Shown here piece after piece: positions 5,816 through 12,586 of a DNA stretch of 12,586 nt. The stretch's first letter is position 1, and each line of letters starts with the position of its first letter. The DNA lies in the NCBI GenBank assembly GCA_937930165.1, contig CALGVL010000374.1, positions 1 to 12,586 on the forward strand. The letters run 5' to 3'. The DNA comes from an uncultured Acetobacteraceae bacterium (GTDB lineage: Bacteria; Pseudomonadota; Alphaproteobacteria; Acetobacterales; Acetobacteraceae). The position numbers and the translations under genes were made by a program. A model generated the notes under the pieces. The model did not search any database. It was not told the origin of the DNA and worked only from the letters and a program-made list of their open reading frames with translations.

Positions 5816-6937
5816 TCAGTCCTTCCGTCCCTGTGGACGGAGCAGATAGGGCGCGCCACATCGCGCGCAGATCTCGCGGATATGCCGATCCAGCGCGGGC
5901 GGGATCGGCACGCCCTCGCGCAGCCTTTGCTCGCGCATGGCGTCCTCCGGATCGCCGGCAACCAGAACGGGCTGGGCGGGATCGGCTGGCGGCGTGGCGT
6001 GCAACTCATCAATGGCAGCGTCGAGATCGGCTTCGAACTCGCCCTCCGCGCGGAAGGCCTTCGGGTCGAGCGCCATGAAGAAATGGCCGATATTGTTCGG
6101 CTCGTCCGGCTTCTGCGTCCGGTTGCGGATGGGCGAGAAGCTGGCGCCCACCAGCGTTCCGCCCAGGATGTGCACCATCATCGCCAGGCCATAGCCCTTG
6201 TGGCTGGCCATCTCCTCGGTGCCGCCGAGGGGCGTGATACCGCCTTCCTTGCGCCTGAACAGGTAGTCCATCCCGAGATGCGGATCGGTGACGCTGCGGC
6301 CCTTCTCGTCCACCACCCAGCCTTCGGGTAGCGGCTTGTCGTTCAGGTGATGGACCTTCACTTTATTGCCGGCGACGGTGGTGGTCGCCATGTCCAGCAC
6401 GAAAGGCCTGTTGCGCCGGGCCGGCGCGGCGAAGGCGATCGGGTTGGTGCCGAGCACGGGCATGGCCGCGCGAGTTGGCACCATCAGCACGCCGCGGGTG
6501 GAACTGGCCACCATGCCCAGCACGCCGCGCTCCGCGGCGATGCGGGCATAGGCACCGGCGGCGCCGAAATGATGACTGTTCACGACGCCGACCACGCCGA
6601 CGCCATAGCGCAGCGCCTTGTCCACCGCCAGGTTCATGCCCATGACGGAGACAGGATGGCCAAGGCCCGCGCCGCCATCCAGCAAAGCGGTCGGGCCGGT
6701 GTCGCGCAGCGGGCGCGGCCGCGCCGCAACCCTGATCTGGCCCTTCCGGATCATCTCCTCATAGGACATGAGCATGGAGATGCCGTGGGAATCGACGCCG
6801 AGCAGATCCGTCTCCACCATCACCTGCGCGGTGGTGGACGCGGTATCCTCCGGCATGCCCCAGGCGGTGAGGATGGCCAGGATCTGGGCGCGGATGCTCT
6901 CGGCGGAGACGAGCGTACCTTGTGTGACATTCGCCAT
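5816..6937 (-). CDS. Ldh-family (malate/L-lactate dehydrogenase type) NAD(P) oxidoreductase
   Basis: A cytoplasmic NAD(P)-dependent 2-hydroxyacid/2-oxoacid oxidoreductase of the Ldh_2 family, which includes malate, L-sulfolactate and ureidoglycolate dehydrogenases. It has 373 residues, slightly longer than the typical 330-360. Signatures are ETDLLGVDSHGISML (42-56) with the conserved Ser50-His51-Gly52, NSHHFGAAGAYA (120-131), a GTNPIAFAAP block, and PNNIGHFFMAL near the C-terminal third. The start ATG at 6937 (MANVTQ) lies two bases after the stop of the upstream Bug gene (TGACCATG); an in-frame start 15 codons earlier would overlap the Bug gene and add non-family sequence. It is the last gene of the TauD-FAH-Bug operon. 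It could oxidise a hydroxyacid released by that pathway, but the substrate cannot be read. A perfect hairpin sits inside its final codons. Confidence 0.92.
   Translation of the reverse strand: MANVTQGTLVSAESIRAQILAILTAWGMPEDTASTTAQVMVETDLLGVDSHGISMLMSYEEMIRKGQIRVAARPRPLRDTGPTALLDGGAGLGHPVSVMGMNLAVDKALRYGVGVVGVVNSHHFGAAGAYARIAAERGVLGMVASSTRGVLMVPTRAAMPVLGTNPIAFAAPARRNRPFVLDMATTTVAGNKVKVHHLNDKPLPEGWVVDEKGRSVTDPHLGMDYLFRRKEGGITPLGGTEEMASHKGYGLAMMVHILGGTLVGASFSPIRNRTQKPDEPNNIGHFFMALDPKAFRAEGEFEADLDAAIDELHATPPADPAQPVLVAGDPEDAMREQRLREGVPIPPALDRHIREICARCGAPYLLRPQGRKD
5824..5841 (-). repeat. Perfect 7-bp inverted repeat at the 3' end of the Ldh gene
   Basis: TCCGTCC (5824-5830) and GGACGGA (5835-5841) are exact reverse complements around a four-base loop, within the last codons of the Ldh-family gene. 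Read on the minus strand no U-run follows, so it is not a standard intrinsic terminator. It may pause polymerase or protect the operon's 3' end. A chance hairpin in GC-rich coding DNA is also possible. Confidence 0.4.
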
Positions 6938-6939
6938 GG

Positions 6940-7938
6940 TCAGTCCACTTTCGCTCCCGTCGCCCGCACGATCGGGACCCATTTCTCGATCTCGGAGGCG
7001 ATGAATTCGCGGGTCCGCTCCGGCGTCATGCCTTCCGGAATGGTGTTGCCCAGTTGGATCAGGCGGTCACGCACGGCGGGTGTCTTCAGAGCTTCGGCGA
7101 TCTGCTCGTACAGGAACTGGCGGATCTGCGGCGGCGTGCCAAGGGTGGTGGACCAGGGCGTCCAGGTGGTGGCCTGGTATTCCGGCAGCCCGGCCTCGGC
7201 ACTGGTCGGCACATCCGGCGCCATGGGGGAGCGCTCGGGCGTGGCGATGACGACGCCGCGCACCGTGCCGGCCCGGAAATGCTCCGACAGGAAGGAAATG
7301 GTATCCGCCTGGAAGGCGGTGCGCCCCGTGGCGAGATCGGAGAAGGCCGCCGCCGAGCCGCGATAGGGCACATGCTGCACCTGCACGCCGAGCATCTGTA
7401 CCAGCATGGCGCCGGCGATATGCCCCGTGGTGCCGTTGCCGGAGGAGCCGTAATTATACCTCCCCGGATTGCGCATCAGCAGATCCCGCAGTTCCGCCAG
7501 GCTCCGCACGCCGAGCGAGGGGTTTACCGCAATCGCGATGGCGGAATGGCTGCTGATGGTGATGTGGTCCACCCCCGTCAACGGATGCACCCGCAGCCGG
7601 TCGCCATAGAGCCCGACATTCAGCGTATGCGAGCCGAGGGCGCCGACCAGCAGCGTGTAGCCGTCCGGCGACGCCTGCGCGACGGTGTCGAAGGCGACGG
7701 TGCCACCGCCGCTTGGCCGGTTCTCCACCACGAATTGTTGGCCGAGCCGGGAGGAGAGGGCGGTGGATACCAGCCGCGCATTCAGGTCCGCATTGCCGCC
7801 TGGCGCGAGCGCCACCACGACGCGCACCGGCCGGTTCGGATAGTCGGTTCCCGGCGCGCGCAGCTGTGCCGCGGCGGTGCCCGCCATGCCGAGCGCGAGC
7901 AGCGCAACGGCACCGGCGAGCCCTGCGATCCTGTTCAT
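6940..7938 (-). CDS. Bug-family (TctC-type) solute-binding protein with Sec-like signal
   Basis: A periplasmic receptor of the Bug/TctC family, 332 residues. Residues 1-24 (MNRIAGLAGAVALLALGMAG then TAAA) form a classical Sec signal with no twin arginine, unlike the other two Bug proteins here. Mature-region signatures are YPNRPVRVVVALAPGGNAD (33-51), VVENRPSGGG (70-79), PDGYTLL (91-97), VPYRGSAAAF and PDVPTSAEAGLPEY. The ATG at 7938 is preceded by GGGGGAGGAAG on the minus strand. It sits between the FAH-family gene (24 bp upstream) and the Ldh-family gene (two-base gap downstream), so it is embedded in the operon rather than leading it. Its ligand is probably the substrate of the operon's enzymes, by context only. 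There are no membrane components nearby. Family call secure, ligand unknown. Confidence 0.93.
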   Translation of the reverse strand: MNRIAGLAGAVALLALGMAGTAAAQLRAPGTDYPNRPVRVVVALAPGGNADLNARLVSTALSSRLGQQFVVENRPSGGGTVAFDTVAQASPDGYTLLVGALGSHTLNVGLYGDRLRVHPLTGVDHITISSHSAIAIAVNPSLGVRSLAELRDLLMRNPGRYNYGSSGNGTTGHIAGAMLVQMLGVQVQHVPYRGSAAAFSDLATGRTAFQADTISFLSEHFRAGTVRGVVIATPERSPMAPDVPTSAEAGLPEYQATTWTPWSTTLGTPPQIRQFLYEQIAEALKTPAVRDRLIQLGNTIPEGMTPERTREFIASEIEKWVPIVRATGAKVD

Positions 7939-7962
7939 GTCTTCCTCCCCCGTTCTTCTGGT

Positions 7963-8871
7963 TCAGCCGATCGAGTGTTCCAGCACGCCCACGCGCTCGA
8001 CCTCCAGCCGCATCCGGTCCCCGGGCCTCAGATAGCGTGGCGGGGTGCGAAAATGGCCGCTGCCGGACGGCGTGCCGGTGGCGATCACATCCCCGGGCTG
8101 CAGCGCCATGTAGCGGCTGAGATGGCTGACCAGAGCGGCAACGCTGAAGATCATGTCGCGCGTATTGCCCTGCTGCACGAGTTCGCCGTTCAGCCAGCAG
8201 CGGAGCTCAAGCTGCCATGGCTCGCCTGTCTCATCCGCCGTGACCAGATAGGGCCCCATGGGGCAGAACCCATCCATGCCCTTGGCGAAGCTCGTCATGG
8301 GCAGGGGCTGGTCGAACTGGAATTCGCGGGCGCTGATGTCGTTCAGCACAGTGTAGCCGGCGACATAGTCGAGCGCCTTGCCTTCCTCCACCTGCCAGGC
8401 GGTCCGGCCGATGACGACGCCAAGCTCCACTTCCCAGTCCGGCTTGGTGACGGCGGGCGGCAGGCGAACGACACTGCCCGGGCCGCAGACGGAGGAGGCT
8501 GGCTTCAGGAAGATGCGCGGCGCCTCCAGCTTCGGCCCGCCCACCTCCTTCGCATGGTCGCCATAATTGCGGCCGATGCCCAGGATCTTGCCGGGCCGCA
8601 GCGGCGCGAGCAGCTCGACTGAGGCGAGGGGGCGGCGCAGCGCCGCATTCTCCGGCCTTGCGGCGAAGGCCAGGGCACGGGCCGCGGCAACCAGCGCGGC
8701 CTCTCCGGCCGACAGCAGGCCGAGCATGTCGGTGGGCAGCCGGGCTTCCGGCTCGGCCCGGCCAGCGGCCTGCCGGGCGGCGGCGAGGGCTGGGTGCAGT
8801 GGCACCACGGTATCGCCGATGACGGCGCCGATCTGCTCGGCGCCTTCGGCGCGGAAGGTGACGAGTTTCAT
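7963..8871 (-). CDS. Fumarylacetoacetate hydrolase (FAH) family protein
   Basis: A cytoplasmic metal-dependent enzyme of the FAH superfamily, 302 residues. Members hydrolyse acylpyruvates or beta-diketones, decarboxylate oxaloacetate, or hydrate/isomerise dienoates in aromatic and sugar-acid breakdown. An N-terminal FAH_N-like segment (about 1-85) leads to the core starting at LRPGKILGIGRNYGDHAKE (91-109). Then come FLKP (121-124), WEVELGVVIG (146-155) carrying the metal ligands Glu147 and Glu149, and GYTVLNDISARE (172-183) with Asp178, followed by ATGTPSGSG near the C-terminus. The catalytic set looks complete. The ATG at 8871 lies one base after the TauD stop (TGAGATG), so translation is probably coupled. 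The closest functional guess is a 2-keto-type C-C hydrolase or decarboxylase acting downstream of the dioxygenase; the exact reaction cannot be chosen from sequence. Confidence 0.92.
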   Translation of the reverse strand: MKLVTFRAEGAEQIGAVIGDTVVPLHPALAAARQAAGRAEPEARLPTDMLGLLSAGEAALVAAARALAFAARPENAALRRPLASVELLAPLRPGKILGIGRNYGDHAKEVGGPKLEAPRIFLKPASSVCGPGSVVRLPPAVTKPDWEVELGVVIGRTAWQVEEGKALDYVAGYTVLNDISAREFQFDQPLPMTSFAKGMDGFCPMGPYLVTADETGEPWQLELRCWLNGELVQQGNTRDMIFSVAALVSHLSRYMALQPGDVIATGTPSGSGHFRTPPRYLRPGDRMRLEVERVGVLEHSIG

Positions 8872-8872
8872 C

Positions 8873-9754
8873 TCAGGCAGTCAATGCGGCGTAGTCGAGC
8901 GTCGCCATGATCTGCACGCGCAGGATGTAGCGATGCTCCTTCGGTCCGTAATCGGCCACGGCATTGTGCACTGTGCCGATGTTGTCCCACATCAGCAGGT
9001 CGCCTGCCTTCCAGTCATGGCTGTAGAGGTATTTCTCCTGTGCCTGATGGCGGAACAGGAATTCGAGCATGGCATCCGACTCCGCCGGCTCCAGCCCTTC
9101 GATCCGCACGGCGTAGCCGGGATTGCAGTAGAGCACGCGGCGGCCGGTGATGGGGTGGGTGCGGAAGATCGGCTGCGGGACCGGCGGCTTCTTTGCCCGC
9201 TGCTCCGGCGTTAGCGGGCCGCGGATGCTGTCGGGGCGCATGCGCATCATGTCCCAGAACTTCTCGAAATCATGGATCGCCACCCGGCCTTCCAGCCGCT
9301 CCACCACCTCAGCCGGCAGATCGTCATAGGCGGCGTGCATGTTGCGGAATTGCGTGGCGCCGAGTGGCTTGCCGTCGCGCTGCGGCACCCGTTTGGCATG
9401 CAACGCATTGGCCAGTGCGATGTCCTTCGAATAGGACATGTCCGTGTGCCAGCCCTGGCCGGCATCATGCAGGCCGAGCGGCTTGCCTTCGGCATCCTTC
9501 ATGTTCGAGAGGATCATCACCTCCGGATGGCCGGGGGCGTGGAACATATTGGCTACATTGACTTCCAGCTCGCCGAACCGGCTACCGAAGGCGGAGAGCT
9601 GTGCGGCATCCAGATCCTGGTCCGGAAAGCAAAGCACGCCATACTGGCCGAGCGCCCGCAGGATGGTACGGAAATCCGGCAGAGACAGCGGCGCCGAAAG
9701 GTCCATAGCCTCGATCCGTGCACCGAGGCCGGCATTGTTCGGTATGATGCGCAT
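8873..9754 (-). CDS. TauD/TfdA-family 2-oxoglutarate-dependent dioxygenase
   Basis: A cytoplasmic Fe(II)/2-oxoglutarate dioxygenase, 293 residues, close to the family norm. The iron triad is visible: His103 and Asp105 in GWHTDMSY (101-108), and His263 in GTVHNAV (260-266). Arg275 or Arg279 in RYILRV is the expected 2-oxoglutarate anchor; the His-to-Arg spacings of 12 and 16 closely match TauD. Substrates in this family include taurine, alkyl sulfates, aryloxyacetates and other small acids; none can be assigned here, and the sulfonate-binding residues were not checked. The start ATG at 9754 follows AGGGAGAA on the minus strand; the frame is open another 107 codons upstream, but that stretch is antisense to the DadA-like gene and not family-like. 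It is the first gene of the TauD-FAH-Bug-Ldh operon and diverges from the FAD oxidoreductase. Confidence 0.92.
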   Translation of the reverse strand: MRIIPNNAGLGARIEAMDLSAPLSLPDFRTILRALGQYGVLCFPDQDLDAAQLSAFGSRFGELEVNVANMFHAPGHPEVMILSNMKDAEGKPLGLHDAGQGWHTDMSYSKDIALANALHAKRVPQRDGKPLGATQFRNMHAAYDDLPAEVVERLEGRVAIHDFEKFWDMMRMRPDSIRGPLTPEQRAKKPPVPQPIFRTHPITGRRVLYCNPGYAVRIEGLEPAESDAMLEFLFRHQAQEKYLYSHDWKAGDLLMWDNIGTVHNAVADYGPKEHRYILRVQIMATLDYAALTA

Positions 9755-9887
9755 GGCCGTTTCTCCCTGGGCCTGAGGTTCGGCGAAGCCGCCCGCTGCG
9801 TCAATTCGCCGGAAGGCTAGGTGCTTGCACATTGCGACGCACCGGGGGAAGCATGGGCAAGGCGCGATGCGCCAGGGGGTGGCCTCG
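9755..9887. promoter_or_regulatory. Divergent intergenic region, TauD operon / DadA-like gene
   Basis: This 133 bp gap separates the leftward TauD operon from the rightward FAD oxidoreductase. On the minus strand TTGACG (9804 to 9799) is a good -35-like hexamer, but the position 17 bp downstream is GAACCT, a poor -10, so the promoter call is weak. Plus-strand AGGGGG (9874-9879) is the ribosome-binding site for the ATG at 9888. No regulator gene is adjacent. Confidence 0.35.
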
Positions 9888-11150
9888 ATGGACGTGTGCA
9901 ACGAAAAGCCCCGGATCCTCGTGATCGGCGCCGGGATCGTGGGGCTCTGCCTCGCCTGGCACCTGGCTCGGGCCGGGGCGCGGGTGACGGTGCTGGATGG
10001 AGAAGCGCCAGGCAGTGGCGCATCCTCCGGCAATGCCGGAGCGATCAGCGCCGGCTCGGTGGCGCCGCTCGCCATGCCCGGCGTGCTGAAGCAGGTGCCG
10101 AAGATGCTGCTGGACCCGGATGGCGCACTGCATGTGCCGGCGCGCTACTGGCCGCGTGCCGCGCCCTGGCTGCTGCGCTTCGTGGCCAGCGCCCGGCCGG
10201 CGCGGGTTGCGGCCATCGCCCAGGCGCTCTCCGGCCTGCTCTTCGGCGCGATGGAGCGGCACCGGGAGATCCTGGCAGAGGAAGGCGCGCTGGACCTGAT
10301 CCGGGAGACAGGGCAGCTCTACCTGTATCGTGACCGGGCGCAATACGCGAAGGATGCTGATGGCTGGGCGCTGCGCCAGCGGCACGGGATGCGCCTGGAA
10401 TTCCTGGAGGGCGCCGAGGCGATCCGGGCGCTGGAGCCGGACATGCGCGGCGACTACCAGCTTGGTCTCTTCATCCCGGACCAGGGCAGTTGCGTGAACC
10501 CGCTGCGCCTGGCGCAGGTGGTGGCGCGCGGGGTGGAGCGGCTGGGCGGCACCATCCGGCGGGAGACGGTGCAGGCCATCACTACGGAGGGCGGGCGCGT
10601 CACCGGCGTCGCCACCGCCTCTGGGGCAATCGAGGCGGATCAGGTGGTGCTGGCCGCCGGCGCTTGGTCCGCGCAGCTGCTGCGTCCCCTCGGCATCAGG
10701 GTGCCGCTGGAGACGCAGCGCGGCTATCACGTGATGCTGCCGGATGCCGGGATCAGCCTGCAACGCCCGGTGGTGCCGGCCGACCGCAAGGCGTTCATCA
10801 CGCCGATGGAGGGCGGCTTGCGCATCGCCGGCACGGTGGAGTTCGGCGGGCTGGAGGCACCGCCCACCCCGCGCCGGGCGGAGCTGCTGCTGGACGACCT
10901 GCGATCGGCCTTCCCGCAGGCGCGGACCGAGGGGGCGCAGGGCTTCTGGATGGGGCACCGCCCTTGTCTGCCGGACAGCCTGCCGGTGCTGGGGCCGGTG
11001 CGGCGCTGGCCGGGATTGTGGTGCGCCTTCGGCCATGGGCATCTCGGCCTGACTGGCTCGGCCCCGACCGGCGCCGTGCTGGCGCGGGCGAGGCTGGGGC
11101 GGAAGCCGAACCTGGACCTGACGCCCTTCGCAGTAGAGCGCTTCGCCTGA
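9888..11150 (+). CDS. DadA-like FAD-dependent amino acid oxidoreductase (DAO family)
   Basis: A flavoprotein of the D-amino acid oxidase/dehydrogenase (DAO, DadA-like) family, 420 residues, the usual DadA length. The Rossmann motif ILVIGAGIVGLCLAWHL (10-26) has Gly14-x-Gly16-x-x-Gly19 and the acidic end of strand 2 at Asp37. GSGASSGNAGAIS (42-54) is the typical flavin-contact block, and GHRPCLPDSLPVLG near 10950-10995 plus FGHGHLGLTGSAPTG form the C-terminal FAD and substrate region. DadA itself deaminates D-amino acids and passes electrons to the respiratory chain at the inner membrane face. The substrate here may be a D-amino acid or another secondary or primary amine acid. The start was placed at ATG 9888, eight bases after AGGGGG, because it gives the normal short lead before the Rossmann fold; ATG 9867 and TTG 9825 are alternatives. 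It diverges from the TauD operon and converges on nadE with a six-base gap. Confidence 0.9.
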   Translation: MDVCNEKPRILVIGAGIVGLCLAWHLARAGARVTVLDGEAPGSGASSGNAGAISAGSVAPLAMPGVLKQVPKMLLDPDGALHVPARYWPRAAPWLLRFVASARPARVAAIAQALSGLLFGAMERHREILAEEGALDLIRETGQLYLYRDRAQYAKDADGWALRQRHGMRLEFLEGAEAIRALEPDMRGDYQLGLFIPDQGSCVNPLRLAQVVARGVERLGGTIRRETVQAITTEGGRVTGVATASGAIEADQVVLAAGAWSAQLLRPLGIRVPLETQRGYHVMLPDAGISLQRPVVPADRKAFITPMEGGLRIAGTVEFGGLEAPPTPRRAELLLDDLRSAFPQARTEGAQGFWMGHRPCLPDSLPVLGPVRRWPGLWCAFGHGHLGLTGSAPTGAVLARARLGRKPNLDLTPFAVERFA

Positions 11151-11156
11151 GCCGGG

Positions 11157-12586
<1,430 letters not shown>

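Noticed and set aside
7054..8622. Plus-strand open frame of 522 codons, the longest in the window
   Set aside because: Antisense to the Bug and FAH-family genes, rich in His, Arg and Gly, with no motif. Length alone is not evidence at this GC content.
9755..10075. In-frame 107-codon upstream extension of the TauD gene
   Set aside because: The extension overlaps the divergent DadA-like gene, has no family similarity, and a good ribosome-binding site precedes the ATG at 9754.

Overview
The window looks like a contig end from a high-GC (roughly two-thirds GC by eye) alphaproteobacterium. The three Bug/TctC-type solute-binding proteins next to small catabolic operons, the Tat-like signal peptides and the codon usage most resemble the Acetobacteraceae (Roseomonas-like). 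That placement is inference from gene content, because no rRNA or single-copy marker phylogeny was possible. The first 51 bases are not genomic. They are the end of an Illumina P7/TruSeq indexed adapter (index as written TGGTCA), so the assembly begins inside untrimmed adapter and the first gene is artificially terminated by it.

Layout. 52-710 (minus) is a DUF1028 Ntn-hydrolase-like protein cut by the contig end. It diverges from a plus-strand pair at 818-2594: a Bug-family periplasmic binding protein followed by a Nudix hydrolase. A convergent minus-strand operon (5172 down to 2596) reads Bug protein, isocitrate lyase/PEP mutase family lyase, type II haloacid dehalogenase. A small NTF2-like/lumazine-binding-like protein (5267-5671, plus) diverges from that operon and ends at a plausible intrinsic terminator. 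A second minus-strand operon (9754 down to 5816) reads TauD/TfdA dioxygenase, FAA-hydrolase family protein, Bug protein, Ldh-family NAD(P) oxidoreductase. A DadA-like FAD oxidoreductase (9888-11150, plus) diverges from it. The window closes with the C-terminal two thirds of glutamine-dependent NAD+ synthetase (minus), which runs off the right edge.

How the genes may work together. Apart from NadE and possibly the Nudix and DUF1028 genes, the content is accessory carboxylate catabolism. Periplasmic Bug proteins would capture organic acids. Cytoplasmic enzymes would then dehalogenate (HAD), cleave C-C bonds (ICL/PEPM lyase, FAH), hydroxylate with 2-oxoglutarate (TauD) or oxidise hydroxy or amino acids (Ldh, DadA-like). 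No TctA/TctB membrane subunits and no transcription regulator lie in the window, so the binding proteins depend on permeases encoded elsewhere. No mobile element, CRISPR array, RNA gene or phage gene was seen. No clearly new system was found; the two catabolic operons are the parts whose substrates are truly unknown.
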